A DNA stretch of 64,000 nt from Lomentospora prolificans (GCA_029532625.1 JARFXM010000008.1:1364001-1428000); one strand, 5' to 3'. Numbered from the stretch's first letter, positions 1 to 12,932 are shown. A program made the numbers and translations. Notes: generated by a model not told the origin, from the letters alone.

Positions 1-3000
1 TCATATGCCTTGCCCCGCCTCTCGATGCTCCTCCTTGGTCCGGTCTACCTTCCCGTTGGTTTGAGACAAGATGTGCATAGCAATGCACCCAGGCCATCCC
101 ATTCTTCCGTCCAAGCGCGGTCGCCTCGAGATGTATCACTTACGATTGTTGCTACGTGAGGTCAATCAATGGCGCCTCAAACCATCCACGATGGGAGTCC
201 AACTCCAACGACCAACACTGCCCGATCTTACACCAACGTCGTCTTCACCACCTCTCGCACGATGGTGTGGTGTGTACTATGGCAGCGCGACTCTCCTACC
301 CACCATTCAGGCCCCATCCCGTACCTCCTCGAGAAACCAGGATGTAGGTTGTGGCTGAAACATTGCCCAGCCCATGTTAACCCACTAATATCCTTTGGGG
401 GAATAGGCGGTTGTGCTTGCAACGGAGATGCTTGCCCCTCCCATCACTGCCCTGTTCAAGCACAAGATTGCTTCGCGCGTAGGGTAGAGAGCATGATCAG
501 ATACGTGAATGTTGGTCTTGATCCTTGAATATAAGTCGAGAAGCGCTATCGAAATGGGCATCTCAAAGCCAGAAAGGGATGTCAGAGCGGCGAAGTGAAG
601 CGTCGCAAATCTTCTATGTCAAGGGAGTGATTTAGAATCGGTTTAATGCGATACCATTTCGTTATCATGTCATTGAAGCGTATCACTGCGCAGAAGCCAC
701 AAGCGGTCCAACCAGGCACACCTGCGCTACTTAGCACACACGATCCCAAGACAAGCCTTGAGTGTCGAGGTTCGATTTTAGTTTCTCCTCTTCGCCACTT
801 GTTCGCACAACTGAGTTGAAAAAGCGACGCTTCTTGATCAACTCAAGCACAGCAACGATCCGCAGAGTTGTGGGTTCCTTCACCCGGCGCGTCTCCCTCC
901 TCTTTAGGCCCGACGCCTGTTTCCGTAGTCAAATTTCGAGCTCTTCTCATCCGGCCATTCACGTCATCCATGGGCGCTTGATGCCGTAAAGTCAGTCTTT
1001 CCATGAACCCAAAAGGTTGCATGCCCCTGGTAGCTTGGTTGCAGAAAGAAGACCAAGGCGGGCACGTAACTCCGGCAATATGGGAAACCAGAGGCCTACT
1101 TCCTCAATGGACGGGATACCACTTGCTAGAGCGCGTAGTGCTACTAGTACTATACGCCTATTACCCGTGGTAAATTGCTTGGAATATCCAGCTCTCACCG
1201 CATTGCTAGGCTTTCGTTATTCTGTTCCGCAAGCGTGTACAGTGCTATCACTGCTGCATAACAAGCCGTATGGCGGTCTGGACCTTGCTTGTACCGATCA
1301 CTGCCTTTTCTGTGAAGGTCTTCCGTATGCATAGTAGCATTGGTCTAGCTGGTAAGCCAGGAACCTTCCAGTGTATTGATCGTCCGCCTGGCGCAACAGC
1401 AAGGCTGTGTATACTGCCATGCCTTTCAAGGCCAAGGCGTGGGCCTAACTCTCCGCCCCCGAGTCCACACCCGGACCCGGGTCTCAGAGAGATTCAGGAC
1501 AAGTTTGCGGCAACTGCATTCCGGAAGGACGGCTATGTGCCATGCAATCACATATACGGGATTATTTCTCTTCAAGGGGCTGGAGACAGAACCCCGGCCG
1601 CAGTCCCAAGACGGAAGCATTGCCACAAAATTTCTCCCTTAGGGTGTAACGAGTTAGCGTAGCGCATTACCGAGGCAGGTTCCACACAAGATATTTTTGA
1701 TCCGTCACTCCTTCGCCGCAGAGCATGTTCCTGATTGAGAGCGTGGAGTTGTGTGGCCCTCGACGAACGTAGCAATGTGGGGGTTGATCCGGCGCTTAAC
1801 CACCAGACTTCTCTAGCAAAATCCAGGTTGTGGCCGCCTACTCTGGCCAAGTCGGCTCTATATGCGGCCTTCTGGGCGATGTCGGGGGCCTTTGGTCTGC
1901 AGGTTTCCTCGTTACGCTTTTCTCTTTTCTACACAAAGTCTAGTGGAATGTGGCCGGGCTTAGCTGGAGGCACGGAAAGTCATCTTTACACTGTTTCCCC
2001 TCATGATTCGGTGCGACTTACAGATGCTACCAGTTCAAGATAGGAACACATCTCGGAAAAAGTCTACTGCAGTGGTGCGGTTGCGTGGTGCGCGTTCTTG
2101 CGCAACTGCGCTTACTACTGGATAGAGTGCTGTGATGGAACGATGTACTTGGTGGCGCCTATGGGCGGGCTTCTTCCACAGCCGCTCTTACGGGCGTAAT
2201 TCTGAGCAAGGCAATTGCATCTCACAAGCGCCTGTAGCACGAACCCGGAGTCATACACAGATTGAACGTGAAAAAGCATCGCGGGACTGGCCCCCGCGTT
2301 CCTTAGGCGTTGAACTAATGGTGTGGTATCGTAGGAATACCTGCGCAGTGCCGACACTGTCCCCGGCGCTACGAAGAGCAGGTGATAGTGTCCACAGGCC
2401 AGCAAGCCAGCAGCCAGGGAGTGGCCAGCAAGCAGTAGGTCAGTCAATCCGGCGGTGGTCAGCCAGATTCTTAGGCCTATGGCCAGCTACCCTGCACAGT
2501 GAGAATATGGGAGTTTATTCGAGTCTACGCCATGGAATGGAAGCTTCCGAGTACGAGTAATATGTAAGGGTGAATCGAGGCTATCGTACCAAGTCGGCTT
2601 GTCCCTGCTCATGCATTAGATTCCACGGTCGTTTATCTGGGGACACAATGGATAACCAAGGACACACGGACACGCAGTTAGCACTGGCAGCAGGTACGAG
2701 GTCAATATGATGCTGGCCAACTTACCTTGTTGGTGCCAATGCTACCCTGTCGCGGGCGCCTGGCCTCACAGGGTGACATTCTTGCACGACACAAGCGCCG
2801 AGTGGGCTATTTCCTGGGGCGCAGTGCATAGTCGCTGGCTGGCTAGAGACCCGTCGGTCCCGGAATCCAAATTGTGGGTATCGCTTCCAGCGTTAATTTA
2901 CGCTGGCATTTTGCTATAGCCGCGAGGCAATCTCTTTGCAGGTACTGATTGGCATGCTCAACGATCACCATGGCCGCAAAAGATGGTCCGGTACACCGCA

Positions 3001-6000
3001 AGTTTTGGAGAGCCAGCAAATCGAACAATGGGTCACTAACAAAGCGACATCGGGCGGGTAGCCGAATGATAAGCGACGGACTCGGCTATGGAAACCCGCG
3101 CCTGAATGCGACCGCTCGATCAGGATACCGATCTTGACCTTGTAGGCCTAGGCACAGCACTGCTAGAGGAGCCAAATCTTGGGACGAGGAAATCAAAAGG
3201 TCCATCATGGCCTTGGTTAAATGAGCAAGGGGCCCAATATGCACCCGATTTGGCAAACTGAACTGTTGTCGAGATGCTCCGAACAGTTGGCGGTCGCTTC
3301 TGTGGCGGAGCACCGGCGCTGCACCTCTGAGTGGAAGGTCGGTTGTTCTGGCCACCATGGTGATTCCTTATTGGGTCCCAATTACGAATATCTGAAACAC
3401 GATTAAAATAGTGAATTGCGCCTTGTGCAACGAGGCTTGGTTCGGCGCTCATCCGGGCCTCTGGGGAAAAGCCGTGGCTGATGAGCTCAGAGTCCACCCA
3501 CACTAGTTAGAATCGCGGGGGCCAACGTGAGGCTCACACACAATCACGGCGGGAAAAAGCAACCTTGGTGGATATCGGCATATCGACAGGGAAGATTCCC
3601 TCATGCTCATAGCACTGGAGAAGTATGAGGCGCTGGCTGTATCTCGGTGCTCGAACCGATTCAAAGGCTCGGATCTCAAACGGGGCTTGTCTCTCTTCTT
3701 CCCAGAAATCTACTAAAGATCGATCAAGAAGGATCGAGAGATAATTTTCTACGGCTCTGCGCAGCAAGGCTGAAAGAGAAGAGAACTCTTTAAGAAGTTT
3801 AGAGTACCGTTAACACCTTGACGATACGAAGCTGAAACTCAAGAATGACAAGAAAAGGATGCCATGCCGGCGATTCTGCCACATCCCTTTGGGGGCGGGC
3901 ATCGCCAGGTCGATGATGCGAAATGCCACTATTTCTTTTGGAGTCTCAGGGCTGCTGCGAGCTAGATTTGATTTCAGGTCAGCCCGAGGCACGACTGAGA
4001 AGGCACATTCACGCTGAGGGTTATTTTGGTGAGACCGGTGACGCCCCATATCTCAGATCCAATTCCCAGAGTCCCAGATGATGCATGTCGAGATACATGA
4101 TCCAAGCGAATCCACGCGTACCGGTACTCGAGGCACGCAACATGAGCTTGTTCCTAACCAAATGGAAGCACAAAGTGCCGGATTTTTCGGGAAAGGCTGA
4201 AGGCTAACGTGATACCTTGCCCGAGGCTGATCAAAGTCTTGCAGGATACATATCATGAAACAAAATTGGGGCTCTGGATTGCTTATGCGACCCGGCAGTC
4301 CCATTTCAAAGGGAATAAAAGATCAGTTGATGGGAAGCCGTAAATGAATCGTACAAAGTCAGGCCAACAGAGTCTTCAAAGTGCGGGAGACTGGCGTTAG
4401 ACCTTGCTTGGCCGAGATATGTTGGCCTGTAGTTGAACACTAGTCGGTATAGAGACCCTACAATCTTTAGCCGGAAGCCCTTGAGAGTATGGGTTTCAAA
4501 CAAAACACTAGGTTGGTGGAGAATAGCTGCGCATCTACGGGATGGGGGCCTTTGCGTTCTCCCAGGCCTTGTTCTCCCCTGGTTGGTCCTCAAATCTGGC
4601 GCACTTCAAGATGATAGATAGTTGGACCAGCCAGCTATACCCGACCAACTAACTGAGATTCTTTCCTTTCCTTGCGTCCCACTTTTGGTCCTCTCTTCTT
4701 CCACTGTCCCGCACTGGTAGATTCAGGACTGGATAAAAGCGGCACAGCAAACTTGACGCCCCCTTTCCCGTCGGGACACAGGGTGACGAAAGTATCCTGC
4801 TCCTTTGGCTCGCCAGCTTTCCGGGGCCTGTTCACCTGACTTCACTGTTTTGTGCAGCGTTTTAATTTGCAAGGGATCCTTTGGTTGCCTTACTTTTTCA
4901 ACGCCCACGAGGATACAGGGGCGGACGACCGGGATCCGAACGCCCACTCTTGGTTAATGGGCGTATGGGATGTGTCGAAGCAGGGCGTATGGAGACGAAG
5001 GCTGCCCCTCGAGTAATTTGTGGCCCTCGACAAGAGTTGCCGGGAAATACAGGTTTGCTACAGCGGGGGTTGCCTGGGTTTCCACAAACGTTCTCCCCTC
5101 CACCCTGCCCTGAATGCTGGTGGAAGCCATGCTTGGAGGGGCGTGGAGTTAGAGGAACGAATCTCAACTCATTCTGTGGTCTGCCTCGCGTGATTAATGC
5201 ACCCTCTTGGTTGTCCACAGAAGTTTCCCTGACAAAACAGTGGCAAGACATCTATGCGTGGGACCAAAAGGCTTGGATACCCCTGGCCAATGGTGGCTGA
5301 AGTGACAGTGCGATTGGGTCGTACGGCATCTCTGGTTTGGTTTAAGCGCTGCATATCACGAGAGAATGGTAAAAGTCCCTGTTCTAGAGTCCCGGAGGAA
5401 AGGTTCAAAGGCTATCTGTGTCCGCAGGACCGAAGGGGGGCGCCGTGGGCGGTGTGATGAGAGGCAAGAACCGCATGGAAGTCAAGATCCCTGATCTGTA
5501 AAACTAGATAGGCTACTACTGTGGCAGAGGAGACTTCGACTTGAGGCGATGTGGAGAGGTTTTTGGCAGCTTCTTGGAGACGAGAGGCGGCCCTAAAGTG
5601 GCCACTTTGGGGCCGGTGGTCACTCTTATCTATGTTGCTGCAGATGTCTGCACTATCTCTGCGCAGTTAGCTTCGGCAGATGAGTAGGGCTCGCGTTCGT
5701 AGTGATGAGGGAATGCGTCCCATAATGCAGAGCATGCTGCCATCACCAACGTTTACTGTGGATGAAACGACCTTGCGTTCTATGCTAACCCTCCCTAAAG
5801 CGTGGGTGGTAGACATGAATCCCAACACAAAGTCATGTCAAACTACACTCCCACATTCTCAGATCTCGCTCTGCATCCCCATCAGTTGACCCTGGAACCC
5901 TTGACCAAGCCAAGCAAATCCATTCCCTCCATCACTCTTCACAGCCCTCTCAGCTCCATGAACAACTCATGATTCCCTCTCCCTAGATCCGACCCTTCAG

Positions 6001-7011
6001 TCTTGAGATAACTTTCCCCTGTCCCTCCCCAAAGCCCTCAAAAAGCCACAAAGCCACTCAGCCCGGCGCAAAAAGTCTCGGGTCCGCTAGGCCCATCCTG
6101 CGACCCGCAACCGCCACCGTGGCCCCGGCCGTGACCTCCCTCCCCCCCCTGTTCTTCCCGGCTTCTCCCTGCGGAAATTGTCTCCTTGAATCCTATTCCA
6201 GGTGGTCTTGTGCCCCTGCTCAATAATCTGGGCGTTTAAAACCCTGGGGAAGCCTTTTAGCCACACGTTTCGCGTTTCGGGTTGCGAGGTGTGGCGTTGT
6301 TTCCTGCCATTTTGCGTTGGCTGTGCAAGTTGCGGAAGGGATCATTTGGGGCTGGTCTTTACGCTCCCTAGATGCCCGTTATTCTCGAGCAAGAGACGAG
6401 TGTCAATCTACGTTTTCGAGGATTGGCAGGTTTTGACGCAGAGGCGCAGAGAGAAGGCGAGGAGTATCGCTGTCACACGTGGGCAGGAATCCCCGTAGAG
6501 CCCTCAGGAGTGTACGTCGTGGGCTCTATAGGTGTAGGTAAGGACACGCTAGCTGTTAGAGGCTACTGGCAGGATACTGACAGCTGAAGTTTTGATTGCT
6601 ATGAATATATATATATATATATATATGTACTATTAGTTGGGGACAAACGGTCCCCGGATGTCAAAGGCAATAGCACCACGGATTTGCTATATAGAACAAT
6701 TAGGAGGCCATAGCCCACCGTAGCTGGCTTGCACAGCCCCTCCAGATCGAAGACAGACTCCGTAGTAAACCCCCAAACCCTGGCCGAGGAACACAAGATG
6801 AAAGGTAGCTAATTAGGAAAGGACACAGGAAAAAGAGGAGATATCTCATTACCATCTGGGCTGCAAGTTAACACAAACTGTGTATTTCCATCACAGGATA
6901 CAGGCTTTTGAAGAGGGCTGCTTTAACATTACACATTCAATTCGCTGGGGTTTCTTCTTGGTCTCATTTGGCTTTCGTCAAAATTCGCACAGTTGGAAAG
7001 AGAAAGGGATA
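1..7011. other. Gene-free 7 kb stretch
   Basis: I find no gene here that I can support. Open frames are short (at most about 140 codons), overlap on both strands, and show no family motif or consistent splice structure. The base composition looks balanced, without the strong AT skew expected of heavily RIP-mutated DNA. It could be decayed mobile DNA or a long intergenic spacer; sequence reading alone does not decide. Confidence 0.5.
6605..6626. repeat. TA dinucleotide microsatellite
   Basis: An uninterrupted (AT)n run of about 22 bases lies about 390 bp beyond the stop codon of the Zn2Cys6 regulator gene, inside otherwise featureless DNA. Confidence 0.85.
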
Positions 7012-9451
7012 TTATACGCCTTCCAAAGGCGTGACGGCAAAGGAGTAGTTGAAGTCCAGCAGCCCGTCCAACATCCAGTGTTGGGGGTCGAAGAAGTCGT
7101 AACCCGCGTCGCCGGCTCCAGCGTAGGCGCCTAAGCCGCTCATCATGCTGGCCGCGGACACCGGGACAGAAAGACCAGACGCACCCGGGGTGAGGGCTCC
7201 ATTCGTCCCAAGCATGCTGTTTGCATGGAGGCTGTGGCTAGGCATTAGAGTCGCGTTTGCGCTGGTCGTGTCAAGGTGAGTAGAGGATGCGGAGGACTCG
7301 TTGGCAGAATCGGGGTGTGTAGGTTGTTTAAGTGCTAGTAAAGCTTGTTAGCTTGACGTTTGACTCATGAGAACAGGAGAGGGAGCTTACAATCTAGTGA
7401 GCCTCGTCCTAGGGCCTGATATTCTTCTCGCCACCGCCATATGGAGTCAAAGACAAGACTCATGCTGTGACGGCATCGAACTTTGAGCTGGAGACTGTCG
7501 TCAATTTGGATTGGCGAGTCGTCGGCATCGTAGCCGCGTTCGGGTACTGAATCTAATCGGGCTCCATTCCACATCTGTACCATGAGCTCGGCGAGACGGG
7601 ATTGTAAGTCATTCTGCACAACACTCGTAGTGCGGATGGCCTGGATCGTGCGATGGAATAGGTTTCGGCCCCTCTCGAAATCTATGGTCTTAGCGAAGAA
7701 TGATCTAAGAAGCTTAAGAAGAGCGAAGCCGGCAGCGACAAGCATCTGCTGGATATAGTTGGTAACGTAAGGCAAGTGAGAGCTGTGGTACGAATCCTTG
7801 AGACTAGACGAGTTCCCTAGGAGCTCATCGAGGAACGCCGTGGTGGCTCGCCACAGACCCATCAGATCGTCCATATAGCCAGGGGTCGTGTTCGAATCAA
7901 AGAAACCAGCAAGGCGAAGATGAAGGTTGGCGGCTCGGAGATGGAGAGTCACGACTGGGCTCAGTTGCCGCGAAAGAACCGCGACTTGCAGCTCAGCGAA
8001 GTCGCGCCGATAGACTCTCATGAGCATAGCTCGGTGCTCGTCACCAGCTACTCCACGGGGATCGCTGACATTGCTATACATCTCCTTGGAAATCTTATCA
8101 CAGAAACGCTCAATTTGGAGTCGAGTTTGGAGCTCGGCGGAGAGGCTGAGCGGGCCTTCATCATTTGGCTTAATAGCGAGGGTCCAGTCGTACAAGGTAG
8201 ACGCCGGTTGTCCGTAACCGGTACCAATGGTTTGAGCGACAATATTGCAAACCGCCCACGTTGTTATTCGGTCTTGGAGCTGTTCTCGGTTGAGTTCGAC
8301 CGATACCCTGGAGAAGTCCTGGATGTGGTTCGGGCGATGGAGCCCTATCATAGTCGCCGTCTTCATCATGACACCACAGAGTATATGAGTCGGATCCGAG
8401 CTCGTCGTGCTTGTCGGGAGGGGCCATGTGCACAGCAGGCAAAGTGCTTTCACGACGAAGTAGCTGGTAGGTACGTCTCCGATGGTGGTCCATAGCAGGC
8501 GGGTGAGGGGTGCCGCTAGAGTGGTGAGTAGAGATCGATCCGCCTGGTATCGACGAGCGGCGACGGCAACGATAGCCCAGAAGAGCAAGGGATGCTGCTG
8601 ATGGTACTGGTCGGGCGTCTGTTGGGGGTTGAGAAAGGGGATAAACGGATGGTAGAAGGTAAAGAACTCGGCAAACAGCTGGGTCACAGCATCTTCGGTG
8701 AGTTGGACGTTCTCCAACTGGTGTGTAACGCGAGGCATGCTGTAGGATCCACCCCGCTTTAGGTGTAGCAACGACGATACGGCCTCATCGGATCCCATCA
8801 ACGACGGATTCCGCGTATGGGTATAGTTACTCGTAGCTATCGGGGAATGGAGCTGCTGATCATCGTCGTCGCCCTCGGCAATGAAACCCTGAGCTCTGGC
8901 TCGCTGTATGTTTCTACGTAGGCGCTCGATTTCCTTTTCCATCTCCGCATGTTTACTGCGCTTGCCTATCCTCTTGAAATTGGACTCGATCTTGCACTCC
9001 AATTTGAGACGGTTGCAACGCGAGCAACTCTGGAAGGGATCTTGGACGACATCGCATCGTAGCTAAGCGGCGGCAAGGTGAAGAGTACGTTAGCTATAGA
9101 CCAAAGCTGCGAAACCAATTGATAAAACGCAGAGCGTTGACTGCGAGGACAACGCATCGAGTGCCAGAGCTCTCGAAGACACAAGGCCGTGGCTGCGATT
9201 GTACGTTGGCTCGGTGTGGCATGACTCACCTTCTGCTGGCGGCACTCATTGCAAGCGCGTTTCACACCGGGCTGGCGCTTCTTCTCAGTCTCACCGTGGT
9301 CATCGTCATGGGCGCTGGCAGGGCTGCTGTCGGCGCCAGCCAAACTCTCACGCTTCCTCTTTTGTGCACCATTCGCGCCATGGCGGGATCCCACCGGGCT
9401 GGTTGGGCTGACTGGAGTGACCCCGCCAGCAACCACGGGCGAACGGTCCAT
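7012..9451 (-). CDS. Zn2Cys6 transcription factor, Leu3/LeuB-like
   Basis: Three exons on the minus strand: 9451-9230, 9062-7391 and 7334-7012, giving 738 residues. The DNA-binding domain is a complete binuclear zinc cluster with cysteines at about 67, 70, 77, 87, 90 and 97 (C-x2-C-x6-C-x9-C-x2-C-x6-C). Its first intron falls between K74 and L75, inside the cluster. The linker FKRIGKRSKHAEMEKEIERL follows and leads into a short coiled coil, as in Leu3-type regulators. The middle matches the fungal-specific transcription factor domain. The last exon is Ser/Thr/Ala rich and ends with an acidic-aromatic patch (WMLDGLLDFNYSF) suited to activation. In yeast and Aspergillus, Leu3/LeuB controls branched-chain amino acid and nitrogen genes in response to alpha-isopropylmalate. 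Class assignment is strong; the Leu3 orthology is inferred from the cluster and linker. A CCG-N5-CGG element lies about 160 bp upstream of the ATG. Confidence 0.88.
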
Positions 9452-9609
9452 GGGGGCGAAAGGGATCCCTTGGGTGGGGAGAGGATATTTCCTCAGCGGA
9501 CGGCAGTCAGCTCTTCCCGTTTGAGGCCCGGGGGGGTGTCGGGGCGGGGTAAGCTTTGGTATTGCTTAATACCAGCTATTGATGTTGATCGCATCCAATT
9601 GTCTAAGGA

Positions 9610-9620
9610 CCGGTCGCCGG
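9610..9620. promoter_or_regulatory. Candidate Zn2Cys6 site, CCG-N5-CGG
   Basis: CCGGTCGCCGG is a pair of CCG/CGG triplets spaced by five bases, the kind of target many Zn2Cys6 dimers bind. It lies about 160 bp upstream of the ATG of the Leu3-like regulator, so autoregulation is possible. The Leu3 consensus has spacing four, so this is not an exact Leu3 box. Confidence 0.3.
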
Positions 9621-9977
9621 TGTCGCGGAGCGAACTTTGAGTTTGCTGAGTTGTCGATGGTGCCGGAATGCGCAAGGGCGGCCGAATACGGAGGGGGGGA
9701 TTGGGCTGTGGGCAGATTGAGCGGGGGTTTTGGTTTGTTGGGTGAAATGTGGGAGGAGAAGCCGAAGGCCTCGAGACCAAAAGGGCGCATAATACTGGTC
9801 GTGCTTGAGCTTCTTTGTTCAAATTTCCTTTTTTCTGCATGCTTCATATCGCTGTATAAGAGGTAGGAACAGCTGTCATTGACTGTCAACCCTGCGAGTG
9901 GACCCAGCCTGACAGCTATAGACAGCTGATGTGGGGGATCAGCGTTTGCCATTGGTGGGGGTTGGCTTAAGCCACGC

Positions 9978-9983
9978 CACGTG
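9978..9983. promoter_or_regulatory. CACGTG E-box
   Basis: A palindromic CACGTG sits in the spacer between the regulator and the small gene. bHLH proteins such as Cbf1/Pho4 homologues recognise this hexamer. A single copy can occur by chance. Confidence 0.25.
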
Positions 9984-10386
9984 ATGGGGAAATCCGTGGG
10001 AGTCACACTCGGATAACTTGATGTAGGGTGGGGGTGGGGGCGCCATAAGATTGGCAGGAATCAACAGAGCCGGCCCAGAAATTGCCTGAAAGGTCCTAGC
10101 CTACTGGCGTGAGAAGCGCTCTTATCAATCTATGTCAATATCCTGGACCTGTCAACCGGATTCGACCCGGTAATTTCATACGGACCGCCCGGTGACAGGC
10201 GGGGAGCCATGCGAGCTTGCTTCCCACGCCTCCATCCCCAGGCTGAAAGGAAGCATCAGAGTTTATCTCTATATTTCCGGCTGTTCCACAAGACTTTGAT
10301 TCAAATCCACACTTCAACTCCATATGCCATAAAGCCTCGTTTTTCCCTTTCCCCCTGCTTTTCACCCACTGATCCTTTCGCGTTCC

Positions 10387-10716
10387 ATGCCTGGAGACGA
10401 CAACAAAGGCGGCACGGGCGGCCGACAGGGCAAGTTTTACCTGCAGCCTCCTCTGGAATGGACGCCGGATAAGCCATACACCGAAGCTTTGAGGAGGCGG
10501 CGTGAGGTGAAATTTGTACTGCCAGGATCCAAGAAGAAGCAGCCAAAGCAAGGTACGTGAGATTGGAATCGGCACATATATTCGTCCGGAAGTGGTATTA
10601 AACGTTGCCAAGATGCAGTCATCAATTTCAACTCGGCTGCTGTTCCGCAGCCTTTCCTCGACCCAGAAGTCCTCGAGCGCTGGCGTCGAGACAAGAAAGA
10701 CACTGCAGCAAGCTAG
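10387..10716 (+). CDS. Small basic two-exon protein, unknown function
   Basis: I do not recognise this gene. Exons 10387-10552 and 10619-10716 join to an 87-residue protein. The 66-nt intron begins GTACGT and ends CAG. Unspliced reading meets TGA at once after the donor, while spliced reading stays open to TAG. The N-terminus is Gly-rich (MPGDDNKGGTGGRQGKFYLQ). The middle is strongly basic (LRRRREVKF, SKKKQPKQ), and the C-terminus has PFLDPEVLERWRRDKKD. No signal peptide or membrane segment is visible. The composition would suit a nucleic-acid or ribosome-associated small protein, but that is only a guess. An open frame of 237 codons runs antisense over the same DNA and is the alternative reading; it has no recognisable feature. 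Confidence 0.5.
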
Positions 10717-11252
10717 GGTCGTAAATAGCTCGCGGAAGCACAGTTGTTCCTGTGCCCGCAGACCATGTGGAGAATATCTCCAACTTGTCGGTCCCGATCC
10801 ATCCCCTGACATGAAGAGAGGCCCCGAGTGGAGGTTCTCGGATGGCATTTGCTGCTCCGACTAGCGCTTGCGGATATGAGGAGCCGAGCTAACTACCGGA
10901 ACTCGCACCGCAACCCGCCCGCCCACATCGAATACCGCCCTCCTTCCGATTGACACTCTTAGTCTAGCAGCGCCCCAGCTTTTGACTAAAGGAATGCGGG
11001 GTCGGCACACTAATCGGCAACTGTTTTTTTTTTCCCCAAGTCTTGATCTAACATAGCACCACTATTTCTGCTCCGCCATCCGCCTTGTCGCTTATTTGTT
11101 CAAATTGTATGCGCTGGAACCCTTCTTCCCCAGACTGAACCGAAGACAGACCCCGATTCCTCGCTCATTCGTCCTTTTCACAGCTGTTGTTCCTGAATCC
11201 TCCTGCTATTGCTGCTCTTGCTACCACTATTAAAGACTAGTGGTTTCTTACA
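10717..11252 (+). other. Promoter and leader of the aldehyde dehydrogenase gene
   Basis: This 536-bp spacer has a T-rich run near 11025-11033 and pyrimidine-rich sequence near 11130-11215, just before the ATG at 11253, as is common in fungal leaders. No gene is seen. Confidence 0.5.
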
Positions 11253-12739
11253 ATGGCTTCCTACACGGTGCCTTTCTTCGTGAACGGCAAGGAACACATC
11301 GCTGAGCGGACTTTTGATGTCAAGTCACCAGTCACAGGGGATGTTCTCCATGCTTGTTCGAGCGCCAGTGCGCAGGATGTAACCACTGCTGTTGAGACCG
11401 CCGCTGAGGCTTTCAAGACGTGGAAGAGAATGACGCCCTCCCGTCGCCGGGATATCTTTCTCAAAACCGCCGAGGTGATGGAGCGCCGCCGAGAAGAGCT
11501 GGCCAAGACTATGATGGAGGAGACTGGTGCCGCGGCGGACTGGGCTGGCTTCAACATTACTGTGACTGTCGACATGCTCAAGGACTTGGCCGGTCGCATT
11601 TCCTCGGTAGAGGGTACCTTTCCTCCTACCGTGGATGAGAATTGCGGCGCGATCATCCTGAAGGAGCCTCTGGGTGTCGTGCTTGGCATTGCGCCTTGGT
11701 ACGTTGTTGAGCGCTCTCCCTTGTTTTCGGTTTCCCCAGTTAACACTTTTGTAGGAACGCCCCTTATATTCTTGCCACCCGCGCTGTGGCTTTTCCTCTG
11801 GCAGCTGGAAACACTGTAATTCTCAAGGTGTCGGAGCTCTCTCCCCGAACTATTTGGGGTGTGGCCTCATGCTTCCACGAGGCTGGTCTGCCCGCGGGCG
11901 TACTAAATACTCTTGTACACGAGCCAGCAAACGCTGCCTCCATCACTAGCCAGCTCATTGAAAACCCCCACATCAAGAAGATCAACTTCACCGGCAGTAC
12001 AGGTGTCGGCCGCATCATTGCTAAACTTGCTGGCCAACACCTCAAGCCCGTACTTCTCGAGCTCGGCGGCAAGGCCCCCGCTATCGTCTGGGAGGACGCT
12101 GACCTCGAGCAAGCCGCCCAGGCCTGCGTTCTTGGCGCCTTCCTCCACGCTGGCCAGATCTGCATGAGCACCGAGCGCATTATTGTCCATAAAAACGTTG
12201 CCGCCGAGTTTGAGAAGAAGCTCGCTGCCGCTGCCGAGGCCATTTTCCCATCGAGCGGCAATGCCCCCACCCTCATCACCGAGGTTGGCGTTGAAAAGAA
12301 CAAGAAGCTAGTGCAGGATGCCCTCTCTAAGGGCGCGGAAATCCTCGTGGGCGACGTCAATACCGCTGGCAGCCCCGCCAAGACCAGCATGCGCCCCATC
12401 ATTCTCAAGGGCGTCACTACTAGCATGGACATCTACCAGACCGAATCTTTTGGTCCTACTGTCTCTATTATCGAAGTCGACAACGAGGAGGATGCGATCC
12501 GTATCGCTAACGACACCGAGTACGGCCTCACCTCTTCGGTTTTCACGGAGAACCTGCGTCTCGGTCTCCGCTTCGCCAAGGAGATTGAAACCGGTGCGGT
12601 GCACATTAACAGCATGACGGTGCACGACGAGGCGACTCTCCCCCACGGTGGTACGAAGGCCAGCGGGTTCGGAAGGTTCAATACGTCAACTGGTTTGGAA
12701 GAGTGGGTTAGGACGAAGAACGTGACTTTCAAGTATTAA
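11253..12739 (+). CDS. NAD(P)-dependent aldehyde dehydrogenase
   Basis: Exons 11253-11698 and 11755-12739 encode 476 residues, the usual length for the aldehyde dehydrogenase superfamily. The intron (GTACGT...TTTGTAG) falls inside the conserved APWN segment, and splicing restores GIAPWNAPYILATRA. Other family marks are NTVILKVSE in the cofactor fold, FTGSTGVGR at the NAD-binding loop, ELGGKAP with the general-base Glu, and GQICMSTER with the catalytic Cys. The enzyme oxidises an aldehyde to the acid. The overall pattern is closest to salicylaldehyde/vanillin-type dehydrogenases, suggesting an aromatic aldehyde substrate, but that subclass is inferred. There is no signal or mitochondrial targeting peptide, so it is probably cytosolic. 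The start fits the Kozak-like context ACAATGG. Confidence 0.92.
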
Positions 12740-12932
12740 TGGAGTTATCATTGGTGAATTTATAAGATAGCGACCGCTCAAGGGGCGTTCTCGGCAGATT
12801 AATCCGGGTGATCGATTTTCATTACCGCGTTTATGAATATATGGATTCTAGCTGTGATTGTCGTCTTGCTTTTTTGCTTTACTTTTGTGATAGACAAAGT
12901 CCGAACAAAGTTTTAATAAGTGTCATCTCAGA

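Larger units (their letters stand above)
9452..10386. other. Divergent promoter region
   Basis: This 935-bp spacer separates the start codons of the Zn2Cys6 regulator (minus) and the small two-exon gene (plus). It contains a CCG-N5-CGG element at 9610-9620 and a palindromic CACGTG at 9978-9983. I see no further gene. Confidence 0.6.

Noticed and set aside
2132..2560. 142-codon plus-strand frame in the left-end region
   Set aside because: It overlaps an equally long minus-strand frame and has no motif, so it looks random.
7361..7367. TGACTCA (Gcn4/CPC1-like site)
   Set aside because: It lies inside the last intron of the regulator gene, far from any promoter, so chance is the simplest explanation.
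10135..10848. Minus-strand open frame of 237 codons
   Set aside because: It overlaps the spliced small gene, has no family motif, and its reading looks like the complement of biased codons. It remains the alternative if transcripts run that way.
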